Shown here: positions 8,253-17,094 of the stretch, piece after piece
Layout: each line of letters starts with the position of its first letter
Numbering within the stretch: the first letter of the stretch is position 1
Assembly (NCBI RefSeq): GCF_014930455.1
Contig: NZ_JAAIYO010000004.1
Location: 496,001-560,000, forward strand
From: Corallococcus soli
GTDB lineage: Bacteria > Myxococcota > Myxococcia > Myxococcales > Myxococcaceae
Direction of reading: 5' to 3'
DNA length: 64,000 nt
The notes under the pieces: model-generated
What the model was told of the DNA's origin: nothing
Seen by the model: the letters and a program-made list of their open reading frames with translations, nothing else
Databases searched by the model: none
Made by a program: the position numbers and the translations under genes

Positions 8253-8831
8253 TCAGTCTTCTTCCGGCTCCACGGGCACCATGCTGCCGCCGCCGCCCAC
8301 GGCGCCGGTTCCGGTGCCGGTGCCGGTGCCGCCGTCGGACGTCACCACGCCGCCCGCGCCCACCACGCCGCCCGTCACCTCCTGCTCGCCCGCTTCCGGG
8401 GCGAACTCCAGCGTCTCCACGACGACGCGTCCCGGCAGGCGCATGTCCATGGCGGTGACGCGCTCCTTGTCGCGCAAGTCGTAGAGCTGCTGCGCCACCG
8501 GGCCCGCCTGCACGCGCTCGTCGGAGAAGAAGACGTAGACGCGCACCTTCCCCTCCTGCACGGGGATGCGGAAGCTGGTGTTCGCGACGGGCCTGTTCGC
8601 GTCGCAGCGGATGGAGCGGTTCTCTCGCGTGAGCGTGAGCTGCCGGATGACGCCCTTCTCGGACATCGTGTACAGCAGGCAGTAGGGAAGCTGCCCCTCC
8701 GCGGGGATGACCTCCATCGTCGCCGCGCCCGTCTTCTTCAACTGGACCCGCGCGGATTTGTCGGGCGTCCTGGCGTCGTTGCAGGCCGCGCCCAAGGCCA
8801 TCACCGCGAGCAAAGCTGTCCAGCGCGTCAT
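8253..8831 (-). CDS. predicted lipoprotein with Gly-Thr repeat tail
   Basis: A 192-residue predicted lipoprotein. The signal peptide MTRWTALLAVMALGAAC ends in a lipobox with acylated Cys17, so the protein is probably anchored in the outer or inner membrane. The body (residues 30-150) looks beta-rich and resembles no family I can name. It contains two further cysteines that may pair. The C-terminus is low complexity: several Gly-Thr units encoded by a GGTGCC-type repeat, then an acidic end. The start at 8831 is preferred over an upstream in-frame ATG at 8924 because it gives a clean lipoprotein signal; a GAGGAGGGACAC-type Shine-Dalgarno lies just upstream. Confidence 0.78.
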   Translation of the reverse strand: MTRWTALLAVMALGAACNDARTPDKSARVQLKKTGAATMEVIPAEGQLPYCLLYTMSEKGVIRQLTLTRENRSIRCDANRPVANTSFRIPVQEGKVRVYVFFSDERVQAGPVAQQLYDLRDKERVTAMDMRLPGRVVVETLEFAPEAGEQEVTGGVVGAGGVVTSDGGTGTGTGTGAVGGGGSMVPVEPEED

Positions 8832-8983
8832 GTGTCCCTCCTCGGGGAGTCTGGATTGGCGCAACGCGTGCCAGCCTACCCCGGCCCCTCGCCCTGGAGG
8901 CCGGGACGGTGTCCGCGAACGCACGCGTGGCCGCCGAGTGCACGGTCGTGCACATGGCCTCCTGCGTCATCCTGGCGGGGGGA

Positions 8984-10819
8984 CTATTCCGGGCGCTGGT
9001 AGACGATGACCTGCGGCGTTTCGTCCAGGTACAGCCCGGTGACGGGCGTGCGCGTGCCGAAGGCCTGCCACGTGAGGAACTCGTGCTCGCGGAACTCCTG
9101 GTGGTACTGGTACGCGACGATGTCCGCGTCGAACGGGCTGCTCACCGCCCGCACGTCGGGGCGCAGCATCCCGTCGCGCTGGTAGTCGCGGAACGAGAAG
9201 CCGTTGACCTCGTGCAGGTAGATGCGCGCGCCCGGCTTCGCGTGTTCGTTGATCCACGGCAGCACGCCGGTGACGTGGCTGGACCAGAACTGCCGCTGCA
9301 TGCCCAGCGTCGCCGCGCCCGGCAGGCCGCCCGCAAGCTCCGAGTACGCCGCCGTCCCGTACGGGAACACGCGCACCAGCCCCAGCAGGGCGGGCAAGAG
9401 CAGCAGCGCGAACACCGGCACCGTCACGGCGAAGGACGGCAGGGTGGGGCGCCGCGTCTTCAGCACCTCCCAGAGCGCGAAGCATCCGCGCGCCACCGCC
9501 GCGCCCGCGAGGATGCCCAGGAAGGGCATGGACGGGAACCAGTGCTTCACGCCGCCGAAGTGGGGCACCTGCGGGTGGCTGATGACGAGGATGGACGTCA
9601 CCGCGTTGACGCCCACCAGGGCCTCCGTGGCGGTGGGCATCCGCACCCAGCCCCGCGTGCGCGCGCTCAGGCTCAGCAGCGCGCGGCCCGCGAGCGCGAG
9701 CAACCCCGTCACCATGGGCGCGAAGAGGCTGGTGGGCACCGTCAGCGCCGTCTTCACGAGGACGTAGGTGAGCGGGAAGGGCGGTCCGCGCATCAGCGTG
9801 CCCAGGTAGAACCAGGCGTAGTGGTTGTGCGTCGCGTGGAAGGCCAGGTACCACGCGGTGCGGTCCACCGGCGCGTGCCACAGGTAGGGCCAGTGCAGGT
9901 AGAAGAGCACCGGGCCCAGCACCGCCATCGCCGCCACCGGCACCAGCGCGCGCGTCACCGGCGGGCTCACCGGGGCCAGATCGCGCAAGAGCCACACGCT
10001 GCCCACCGCGAGCCCCACGAAGAACAGCGTGTGCGGGCTCAGGAGCAGGAACTTCTTCTGGAACGCGGCGCCGCCGCCCAGCGCGACCACGAGCAGCCCG
10101 TAGAGCACCGCCACCGTGGCGAACAGGCCCACGAAGCGCCCCAGCCGCACGCGGGCCTCCGGCGAGCCCTCGCTCGCGGTCCACGCGCGCCACAGCGCGA
10201 ACGGCGTCAGCACGAAGGGCAGGAACAGGGCGTTGTGCTTCGTGGCGAGCGCCAGGCCGAAGGCCACGCCGCACGCGATGCCCCAGCGGGTGTCCTCCAG
10301 CGCGCGCCAGAAGCAGTACACGACGAGCAGCCACATCGCGGCCACCGGCATGTCGAAGCAGGCCAGCTCCGCGTTGAAGTACTGCCGGGGCACCAGCAGG
10401 AAGGAGAGGGCGGCGAACATGCCCGCGGTGCGGCCGTACAGCGCGCTGCCGAAGAGGAAGCACAGCGCGGGCACCAGCGCCGCCATCGCGAAGGCGGGGA
10501 TGCGGAAGGCCACCGCGTCGCGCAGGCCCAGGCCGTCGTGGAAGAGCATGTGGCTCAGCCCGAACAGCGTCTTCATCAGAACAGGGTGCTCGTGGTTGTA
10601 GTCCCACGCGCGCACGATGGCGCTGTCGGTGAACGCCTGCGCGGGCGCGCGCACGAGCAGCCGGAACCAGCTCGCGTAGCCCTCCGCCGCGGCGAAGTAG
10701 ACGCTCTCGTCGCGCGTGAAGCCCACCGCCGCCTCGGTGCTCCACAGCGCCGCGAAGGCCAGCGCCCACAGCACCCAGGCCACGAGCTTCTCATCGCGCG
10801 TCGCTGCCCGGCCCGTCAT
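8984..10819 (-). CDS. GT39/ArnT-like integral-membrane glycosyltransferase
   Basis: A 611-residue polytopic membrane protein. The N-terminal segment carries the loop TRDESVYFAAAEGY, with the acidic Asp-Glu pair expected in the first periplasmic loop of GT39/ArnT/PMT-type transferases, which use polyprenyl-linked sugars. Roughly ten or more hydrophobic helices follow, then a soluble C-terminal part. The start at 10819 gives the 4-bp overlap ATGA with the upstream membrane-anchored gene. It is the last gene of the run carD, carG, membrane-anchored protein, transferase. The acceptor (lipid A, protein or surface glycan) cannot be told from the sequence. Confidence 0.82.
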   Translation of the reverse strand: MTGRAATRDEKLVAWVLWALAFAALWSTEAAVGFTRDESVYFAAAEGYASWFRLLVRAPAQAFTDSAIVRAWDYNHEHPVLMKTLFGLSHMLFHDGLGLRDAVAFRIPAFAMAALVPALCFLFGSALYGRTAGMFAALSFLLVPRQYFNAELACFDMPVAAMWLLVVYCFWRALEDTRWGIACGVAFGLALATKHNALFLPFVLTPFALWRAWTASEGSPEARVRLGRFVGLFATVAVLYGLLVVALGGGAAFQKKFLLLSPHTLFFVGLAVGSVWLLRDLAPVSPPVTRALVPVAAMAVLGPVLFYLHWPYLWHAPVDRTAWYLAFHATHNHYAWFYLGTLMRGPPFPLTYVLVKTALTVPTSLFAPMVTGLLALAGRALLSLSARTRGWVRMPTATEALVGVNAVTSILVISHPQVPHFGGVKHWFPSMPFLGILAGAAVARGCFALWEVLKTRRPTLPSFAVTVPVFALLLLPALLGLVRVFPYGTAAYSELAGGLPGAATLGMQRQFWSSHVTGVLPWINEHAKPGARIYLHEVNGFSFRDYQRDGMLRPDVRAVSSPFDADIVAYQYHQEFREHEFLTWQAFGTRTPVTGLYLDETPQVIVYQRPE

Positions 10820-11766
10820 GGACGCACCCCCACCGCCGGCTCCAGCGCCATCACGTCCAGGCACACCTGCCGCGACTCCGCGTTGTCCGCCTGCACCCAG
10901 ACCTTCACCGTGCGCGCGGGGCCTGGCGGCAACACCACCTCCGCCTTCTGCACGCCCTCGCGGCCCGGGGGAATGGGCACATCCAGCAGCCGCTGTCCGC
11001 TGGCCGCATCGTCCACGCCCAGGTGCGCGATGCTCAGGCGCGGGTCCTTCGGGTGCGCGAACTCGAAGATGATTCCGCCCTCCAGGCGCAGGCCCATGCC
11101 GGAGGGGACGCCGTCGAACTCCGCCACCAGCCGCCGCGGCCCACCGGGCGCGTGCATCCAGAGGCAGTGCCGGGGCTCGTAGAGGATTTCGTGCCACTCC
11201 CGCGCGACGTACAGGTGCGGCGGGCCCGGGCAGCGGTGCACGCGGCCGTCGAAGGGGCAGTCCGTGCGCGCGCTGCCGGGCTCCTCCAGGTACACGCGGG
11301 CGCGGCCCACGGACTCGGAGGCCACCCAGTGCCGGGGGCGGTGGCGGCCGTTCTCATAGAGGCGCAGGGACAGCGTGCCCATGCGCGCCTCGGGCCCCAG
11401 CGCCTTGCGTCCGGGGAGGAAGGCCGCTTCGAACGCGCCGACATCCGAGCGGGGCAGCTCCGGCTGGCCCAGCACCCAGACGCGCGGGTGTTCGCCCAGG
11501 TCGGCCTTGTCGGAGCCGAGCCAGCCGTGCACGGGCAGCGTGGGCGGCACGTAGAGCCGGGCGCGCTCGGTCCACCAGGGGAACAGCAGCACGCCGTCCC
11601 CGGGGCGGGCGTCGCGGGCCAGCACCTCCGCCACGGCGCGCTCATCCGCGTCCGTGGGGAGCCGGCCCGGCAGCCGCAACTGGAAGACGAGGCACAGGAG
11701 CGCGACGACGAGCAGGCCCCCCAGCTCCACGAGGGGCAGGGCGCGCAGGGTCTTAGGACTTGGCAA
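10816..11766 (-). CDS. membrane-anchored hypothetical protein coupled to the GT39-like transferase
   Basis: A 316-residue protein with one N-terminal membrane helix (about residues 15-32, LVVALLCLVFQL) and a large extracytoplasmic domain. The region after the helix (PTDADERAVAEVLARDARPGDG then VLLFPWW) resembles the soluble domain that often follows the membrane part of GT39 enzymes, and the C-terminal 100 residues look like a beta-sandwich. Four cysteines in the middle could form disulfides. It overlaps the upstream carG stop by 14 bp and the downstream transferase start by 4 bp, so translation is likely coupled. I infer that it works with the transferase; no named family is recognised. Confidence 0.72.
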   Translation of the reverse strand: MPSPKTLRALPLVELGGLLVVALLCLVFQLRLPGRLPTDADERAVAEVLARDARPGDGVLLFPWWTERARLYVPPTLPVHGWLGSDKADLGEHPRVWVLGQPELPRSDVGAFEAAFLPGRKALGPEARMGTLSLRLYENGRHRPRHWVASESVGRARVYLEEPGSARTDCPFDGRVHRCPGPPHLYVAREWHEILYEPRHCLWMHAPGGPRRLVAEFDGVPSGMGLRLEGGIIFEFAHPKDPRLSIAHLGVDDAASGQRLLDVPIPPGREGVQKAEVVLPPGPARTVKVWVQADNAESRQVCLDVMALEPAVGVRP

Positions 11767-12265
11767 GACGGATCTTCTGCTCGCTCTTTTCGCGGCAGAA
11801 GGTGCAGAAGATGTGGTCGCCCTGGTTGAAGGACGGCGTCCAGGGTGGATACATCGAGCAGCGCGGATCCAGGCAGTGGTGCAGCTCCCAGAGCGTGCCC
11901 AACTGGTGCAGCGCGTGGCGCGCGATGGGCTTGAAGTCCTTCTCCAGGTCCTTGAAGGGCGCGATGGTGAGCACCGCCCGGTCCTTGCCGTAGCGCGCGA
12001 AGCCCGTCGTCGGGGCCTTGCCGCTGGGCAGCTCGCGGTCCTTCAGCTTGCGCGAGGTGAGCAGCAGCACCTTGTCGTCCTTGTAGGCCCGGATGCCCGT
12101 CACCTCGTCCAGCAGCTTCTCCGCGTCCAGGGGCTCGGACATGCCCGCGGGGGCCTCCGCGGAGCCGCTGTGCTCGCTGCCCACGCCGAAGGCCGTGTAG
12201 AGCGTGCGGTTGAACTTGGCGATCTGCTTGTCGTCGAAAGGGTCCAGCGTCACGACGCGAATCAC
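11753..12265 (-). CDS. carG: CarG, zinc-binding archaemetzincin-like partner of CarD
   Basis: A 170-residue protein with the archaemetzincin zinc signature in altered form. Peptidases of the family have HExxHxxGxxHC, then Cx4CxM and CxxC. Here the first block reads HQLGTLWELHHC (residues 120-131), followed by Cys136, Met138 and Cys154/Cys157. The catalytic Glu is Gln121, the second His is Thr124 and the Gly is Glu127, while the cysteine ligands remain. This fits CarG of Myxococcus xanthus, a zinc-bound, non-proteolytic transcription factor that acts with CarD in light-induced carotenogenesis and in development. It lies 90 bp downstream of carD on the same strand. Its stop overlaps the next gene by 14 bp. 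Confidence 0.93.
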   Translation of the reverse strand: MIRVVTLDPFDDKQIAKFNRTLYTAFGVGSEHSGSAEAPAGMSEPLDAEKLLDEVTGIRAYKDDKVLLLTSRKLKDRELPSGKAPTTGFARYGKDRAVLTIAPFKDLEKDFKPIARHALHQLGTLWELHHCLDPRCSMYPPWTPSFNQGDHIFCTFCREKSEQKIRLAKS

Positions 12266-12355
12266 GGGGCGTCACCTCGGCGGGAAGGCCCTCGCGGTGC
12301 CGGGCGCGCAACGGACGCGACGCGGGCGGCCGGGAGGGCCGGGGAGTTCAGCGGT

Positions 12356-13324
12356 TCACTCGCCTTCGGGCGGCTTGGCCTTGGGCGGGCGGCCGCGCTT
12401 CTTGGGCGCGGCGGGCTCGGCGGGTTCGGCGCCCTCGGGCGGCTTGGCCTTGGGCGGGCGTCCCCGCTTCTTCGGGGCGGCGGGTTCGGCGCTCTCCGCC
12501 GTCACCTCCGGCTTCGGCTTGGGCGGACGGCCGCGCTTCTTGGGCGCGGCGGGCTCGCCCCCTTCGTCGGCGGGCTTCGCCTTGGGCGGACGGCCGCGCT
12601 TCTTGGGCGCGTCCTCGCCGCCCTCCTCGCTGGCCTCGCCCTCCTCGTCGGAGCCCTCCTCGGAGGACTCCTCGTCGGGTTCGGCCGGCGGCTCCTCGTC
12701 CGAGGGCAGGTCCAGCTCTCCGCCCTCCAGGCCCATGAGGTCGCCGTCGAGGTCCATGTCGTCCTCGTCGCCTCCGGGCCGGGCGAACTCGGCCGCGGTG
12801 CGCTTGGGGCGCTCACGGCCGGGCGGGAAGAGGACGATGTCGATGGAGTCCTCGGCGTTGGCCTCGGCGGTGCCCAGCGCGGCGGCGACCTCCGACACCA
12901 GCAGGTGCCGCGCGTTGTCGTAGAGCTCGCGCTCCTTGGTGGGCAGCGGACGCAGCTCGCTCAGGACCTGGAGGCCCTTGACGACCTCCGCCAGGCCCAG
13001 GATGCCGCCCTGGGTCATGCGGTCCAGGTTGGTGCGCGCGCGTTGCTTCCAATCCAGGTCGGCCTTGTCGCTGTCCGAGCGCAGGAATGCGTAGATCTCC
13101 TCCACGTCGGCGACGCTCGCGACCTTGCGCACGCCAATGGAGACGATCTTGCCTTCCGGCACCATGACGACGGCGCCGTCTTCCTCCCGGCGCATGGTGA
13201 CGAACGTGAGCTTCTGCCCCGCCACCTCCTTCACGTCGATGGCGGCAACGCGACAGACCCCCTGGTTGGGGTAGACGACCCGGTCTCCAACCTGGAGCTG
13301 GAGTGCAGCGGACCCTTCTGGCAT
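12356..13324 (-). CDS. carD: CarD, RNA-polymerase-binding HMGA-like transcription regulator
   Basis: A 322-residue protein matching myxobacterial CarD. Residues 1-170 form the CarD_CdnL domain (DRVVYPNQGVCRV; DWKQRARTNLDRM), which binds the RNA polymerase beta subunit and CarG. An acidic region follows (about 190-245), and then a C-terminal HMGA-like basic tail with four AT-hooks, each containing KKRGRPPK. In M. xanthus, CarD and CarG act together on promoters dependent on ECF sigma factors, for light response, development and other processes. The ATG at 13324 (MPEGSAALQL) is chosen over an upstream ATG at 13378 because it matches the known N-terminus. carG follows immediately. Confidence 0.96.
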   Translation of the reverse strand: MPEGSAALQLQVGDRVVYPNQGVCRVAAIDVKEVAGQKLTFVTMRREEDGAVVMVPEGKIVSIGVRKVASVADVEEIYAFLRSDSDKADLDWKQRARTNLDRMTQGGILGLAEVVKGLQVLSELRPLPTKERELYDNARHLLVSEVAAALGTAEANAEDSIDIVLFPPGRERPKRTAAEFARPGGDEDDMDLDGDLMGLEGGELDLPSDEEPPAEPDEESSEEGSDEEGEASEEGGEDAPKKRGRPPKAKPADEGGEPAAPKKRGRPPKPKPEVTAESAEPAAPKKRGRPPKAKPPEGAEPAEPAAPKKRGRPPKAKPPEGE

Positions 13325-13402
13325 GGCCCCCTCGTGGGCGGGTGTGATGAGCACCGAAGCGAGCGCCGGTCGTAGCACCGTGCCCCGCCGGATGCCACGA
13401 GA

Positions 13403-13618
13403 TTACCGGGGAAGCTTTGTCATCCGGGCGCCATTGCGCTGGGCTTCCAACAACCTGACCATGACCTCGTGTGCCTGGGCGTCCAGGACAGCGTCGATCT
13501 GGGCATCGGTCGGTCCCTCGTCCGCCATGCCTCCGGGCTGGGCGTCCACGCGGGTGGAAAGCCCCACCGTGGCCACCACCGCGATCCCCAGTGCCAGTAC
13601 CGCCGTCAGCTTCTTCAT
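13403..13618 (-). CDS. small secreted protein, 71 aa
   Basis: A short protein with a clear Sec signal peptide (MKK, hydrophobic core LALGIAVVATVGL, probable cleavage after VDA at about residue 26). The mature part of about 45 residues is acidic then basic, with a helix-prone segment DAQIDAVLDAQAHEVMVRLLEAQ. A GGAGGACGC Shine-Dalgarno lies just upstream of the ATG at 13618. It sits about 80 bp upstream of carD on the same strand and may share a transcript. Function unknown; no domain recognised. Confidence 0.7.
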   Translation of the reverse strand: MKKLTAVLALGIAVVATVGLSTRVDAQPGGMADEGPTDAQIDAVLDAQAHEVMVRLLEAQRNGARMTKLPR

Positions 13619-13724
13619 GAGCGTCCTCCGTTGCGGCGCAAGGGTAGGGGCGACGCCCGGATGATCAATTTTTCGGCAACAGGTCGCCTGCGCCCTGTAG
13701 CGGCCCGTGGCGGCCGGGCGCCCG

Positions 13725-15938
13725 CTACTGGTGCAGCGGCGCCACCGGCGTCACTTCCAGGGTGAGGCCGCCGGTGTTGTCGCCCGGGTCGTCGTCCGGG
13801 AAGGCGAGCCGCAGCCAGCGCGCCCCCCGCATCACCGTGGGCTGGTTGACCTCCAGCAGCTCCAGCGTGCCGTGCGCGGTGGCCGGGGAGTCCCCCGTGC
13901 CGTGGAGCGCGAGCACCTGATCCACCGCGCCACCGCCGAAGCCCCGCGTGCGCGCCGGCTCCGGGGGCGCGCGCACGACGACGCGGTAGGTGGTGGAGGG
14001 GTCCAGCTCGCGCAGCGTGAAGCCCTCATGGGGCGTGAGCGGCACCGCGTGGCGGCGCGCATCCAGGAGCAGCGTGGTGATGGCGCCGCTGGCCTGCTCG
14101 CGCACATGCACCTGGAGGGCGCCCCGGTTGTCGCCGGGGCTGCCGTCCCAGAGGAACACGTAGAGGACGGAGGCGTTCTGCACCATCACCTCGTCCGCGC
14201 CCACCACGCCGAAGCTGTCGCGCGCGGACAGCGCCGCGCCGCCCTCCAGGAAGTAGGCCGCCTGGGCCACCGGCATGGGGCCTCCCAGCGACACGCGCCC
14301 CTCCGCGCGCAGGCCATACGCGCGCGACGGATCCAACCGCATGCGCGCCGCGGCGGACGCGGGCACGCGGAAGGCATGCAGGTCGGCGCTGACGGTGAAC
14401 GGACCTCCGGCGGGATAGCGGGCGGAGGTGGACGGTGCGTTGGCGGACTCGGGGCGGGTGAGGGCGCGCGCCGCGGCCGGGCGCTTCGACGCGAGGCGGG
14501 CGTGGACCGCGAGCGTGGTGCCGCGCTCGGCCTTCACGCGCTGGCTCCAGGGCACCATGCCCGGCAGCGACACCTCCAGGTGGTGCTCCACGTCCGCCTG
14601 GAGCTGGGTGACGAGCGTGGGCGTCGTCTCCGTCAGCGCCCGGCCGTCCACGCGGATGGAGGCGCCCGCGGGGGAGGAGCTGAGCTCCACCGCGAACGTG
14701 TTGGTGCCTCCCACGAGCAGGCCCATCCACATGATGAGCAGCGCGCCCACCACGGGCGCGCCGCGCACCACCCACCCGTGCAGCGTCCGGTGCCAGGCGT
14801 ACGGCGGCGGGGATGACGGGGCCTGCGCGGGCAGGGGCTCCTCGGGCAGGGGCTGCGTGGTCAGGTCGCCCCGGGGCTCGGGCGGGAAGCGGGGCGACTC
14901 CGGCGGCGTCGGCACGGGGGGCGGCTCGGCCACGCCGCTCCAGCGGCCCACCTTGGCGATGAACTCCCGGGGCAACTGCACGGGCCGGCCGGCGTCCACC
15001 AGCTCCGGCTCGAAGAGGTAGCCCATGAAGTGGCCCAGCTCGCTCTGGGACACGTCCGGCGCGGTGACGTGGAGCTGCCGCGCCAGCGCCTCCGCGAAGG
15101 CCTGCGCGGTGGGGTAGCGCTGGCCCGGGCTGGTGGCCATCGCGGTGAGCAGGATGCGCTCCAGCGCGGCGGGGATGCCCGGCGTCCACTCGCGCGGCCG
15201 GGGGAAGTCACCCTGGGAGATCTTGCGGAGGACCTCCGGCATCGGGCCCTCGAAGGGCCGGCGCCCGCAGAGCATCTCGTAGAGGACCGTGCCGGCGGCG
15301 AACACGTCCGTACGCGCATCCAGCGCCTGGCCCCGGGCCTGCTCCGGCGCGAAATAGACGTACTTGCCCTTCGCCGCGTCGTTCTTCGTCTCGCTGCGTC
15401 CGGCGAGCCGGGCCCTCGCGATGCCGAAGTCCACCAGCTTCACCTGCCCCTCGTAGGACAGGAGCACGTTCTGCGGGCTGACGTCGCGGTGGACGATGTG
15501 CAGCGGCCGGCCGTTGTCGTCCAGCCGGGTGTGCGCGTACGCCAGGCCGCGCAGCATGTCGATGGCCACCAGCACCGCCAGCGGCGGCGGCAGCGCGGGC
15601 AGCCCCTTGTCCCGGGCCCGGCGCAGCACGTTCGAGAGCGGATGGCCGTCCACCCACTCCATGGCCAGGAAGTACTCGCCCTCCACCTCGCCGAAGTCGA
15701 AGATCTGCGCGATGTTGCCGTGCGACAGCCCCAGCGCGATGCGCGCTTCGTTGATGAACATGGACACGAACGCGCTGTCGTCCGCGTAGCCGGGGAGGAT
15801 CTTCTTGATGACCACCGGCTTCGTGATGCCCGCCACCGCCGTCATCCGGGCGCGGTAGATCTCCGCCATGCCGCCCGTCGCGATGCGCTCGAGCAGCTTG
15901 TACTTTCCGAACTGGAGGCCCGCGGAAGGCTGCGGCAC
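13725..15938 (-). CDS. transmembrane Ser/Thr protein kinase with PEGA-like extracytoplasmic region
   Basis: A 737-residue eukaryotic-like kinase. The catalytic domain (about 13-285) has the Gly loop ATGGMAEIY, Lys45 (VVIKK), the catalytic loop VHRDVSPQN with Asp152, DFG with Asp170, and APEQ; all key residues are intact. HRDVSPQN is typical of myxobacterial Pkn kinases. A proline-rich linker leads to one membrane helix (about residues 395-415). Outside the membrane there is a PEGA-like repeat (SSPAGASIRVDGRAL) and then about 240 residues of beta-rich sequence with no family I recognise. It diverges from a lipoprotein gene 51 bp away. Substrate and signal are unknown. Confidence 0.92.
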   Translation of the reverse strand: MPQPSAGLQFGKYKLLERIATGGMAEIYRARMTAVAGITKPVVIKKILPGYADDSAFVSMFINEARIALGLSHGNIAQIFDFGEVEGEYFLAMEWVDGHPLSNVLRRARDKGLPALPPPLAVLVAIDMLRGLAYAHTRLDDNGRPLHIVHRDVSPQNVLLSYEGQVKLVDFGIARARLAGRSETKNDAAKGKYVYFAPEQARGQALDARTDVFAAGTVLYEMLCGRRPFEGPMPEVLRKISQGDFPRPREWTPGIPAALERILLTAMATSPGQRYPTAQAFAEALARQLHVTAPDVSQSELGHFMGYLFEPELVDAGRPVQLPREFIAKVGRWSGVAEPPPVPTPPESPRFPPEPRGDLTTQPLPEEPLPAQAPSSPPPYAWHRTLHGWVVRGAPVVGALLIMWMGLLVGGTNTFAVELSSSPAGASIRVDGRALTETTPTLVTQLQADVEHHLEVSLPGMVPWSQRVKAERGTTLAVHARLASKRPAAARALTRPESANAPSTSARYPAGGPFTVSADLHAFRVPASAAARMRLDPSRAYGLRAEGRVSLGGPMPVAQAAYFLEGGAALSARDSFGVVGADEVMVQNASVLYVFLWDGSPGDNRGALQVHVREQASGAITTLLLDARRHAVPLTPHEGFTLRELDPSTTYRVVVRAPPEPARTRGFGGGAVDQVLALHGTGDSPATAHGTLELLEVNQPTVMRGARWLRLAFPDDDPGDNTGGLTLEVTPVAPLHQ

Positions 15939-15989
15939 GTTCGAATCGGCTCCTGCTGGGAGTCCTTCGGGAAATCGGGAGAAGCTATC

Positions 15990-16904
15990 ATGAGGCCATT
16001 CAGCCGCCCGGAGTGGAAGTTTCCGCTGAACTCGTCAGCTCTTCCCCCAGTGCGTGCCCGGGGCCTGGTCCTGCTGTGCTGCCTGCTGGGCGCCTGCCGC
16101 GATGCGCCGCCTGCTCCCACCGCCGCTCCGGCCCCTCCTCCACCGCCGTCCTCCGCGCCCCCCCTGCCTCCCGAGGCGCCCGCCCGCCCCGTGGCCCCCC
16201 GGGATGCGGGGACCCGGGCGGACGCGGTCTCCGAGCCTGTGTCCGCCCCCGCCCATGGGGAGCCGCTTCCGGAGGACGTCCTGCGGTTGGAGCTGTCGGG
16301 CGACGCGGTGCGCCTTGGCTCGGAATCCTTCGCTCCGGCGCATGCGCAGGACGCCGCGCGGCTCGCGGAGCGGGTGCGGGGGCGGGACGTGCTCATCGGG
16401 GTGGGGGACGCCGACACGTTCCTCGCGCAGGTGTCGGAGGGGCTCGCGGTGCTCCGGGCCCAGGCCACCTCCGTGTGGCTCCAGCATCCGGACGCGCCGG
16501 TGGCCTACCGGGTGGTGCTGCGCGACGAGGAGGGGTTCCGGGCGTGGCTGGAGGAGGTGGCGCCCGGCAAGCTGCGCATCATCCAGCGCGCGGACGGCTT
16601 CGAATTGACGACGAGCGTGGGCAAGCTGCCCGGGCCGGACCGCAACGGCCCGACGGTGCCGGTGCGCGGCGGGCGCCAGGACATCGCCACGCTCCGACGG
16701 GAGCTCTCCCGGCTCAAGGGGCGCTTCACCACGTCCGAGGACATCTGCCTCGTGCCCTCCTTTGGCACGGAGCTGGTGCATGTCGCGCGGGCGCTCGGCG
16801 GCACGTACGTCGCGCCCCGCGAGCCCCTCTTCGAAACGCTCTGCCTCGTCTACCCGTCGCCCCGGCCGGCTGCTTCGGGGACGCAGGACGCGGGTTCCCC
16901 GTAA
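15990..16904 (+). CDS. predicted lipoprotein, 304 aa
   Basis: A lipoprotein with a long basic N-region and lipobox LLGAC (Cys36), followed by a Pro/Ala-rich stretch (about 38-75) that probably spans the periplasm. The folded part (about 95-295) includes the motif DVLIGVGDADTFLAQVSEGL and a repeated alpha/beta pattern resembling ExbD-like or thioredoxin-like small domains, but I cannot assign it. Start 15990 is chosen for the lipoprotein signal; the open frame continues upstream into the divergent kinase gene and is a shadow there. The kinase gene starts only 51 bp away, so regulation may be shared. Confidence 0.75.
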   Translation: MRPFSRPEWKFPLNSSALPPVRARGLVLLCCLLGACRDAPPAPTAAPAPPPPPSSAPPLPPEAPARPVAPRDAGTRADAVSEPVSAPAHGEPLPEDVLRLELSGDAVRLGSESFAPAHAQDAARLAERVRGRDVLIGVGDADTFLAQVSEGLAVLRAQATSVWLQHPDAPVAYRVVLRDEEGFRAWLEEVAPGKLRIIQRADGFELTTSVGKLPGPDRNGPTVPVRGGRQDIATLRRELSRLKGRFTTSEDICLVPSFGTELVHVARALGGTYVAPREPLFETLCLVYPSPRPAASGTQDAGSP

Positions 16905-17094
16905 TCGCGGATAGCGCAGCCTCCCGCCCACCGGCCGGGCACGCGAGGTGGGGGCGCGGCGCGAAGGGGGCGCATCCGCTTGAGGTGGCGTCCCCGTGTC
17001 GCTACTACCCCCGGCGGGTCGCGCGCTCTACAGTGCCGCGCCTTGGATTTTTTGGCTGTATCTGGAGGGCGCTGTCCCTCCCCGGAGGTTGTAG

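Noticed and set aside
9222-9767. Plus-strand open frames within the GT39 gene
   Set aside because: No coding signature, and the opposite frame encodes a clear membrane glycosyltransferase.
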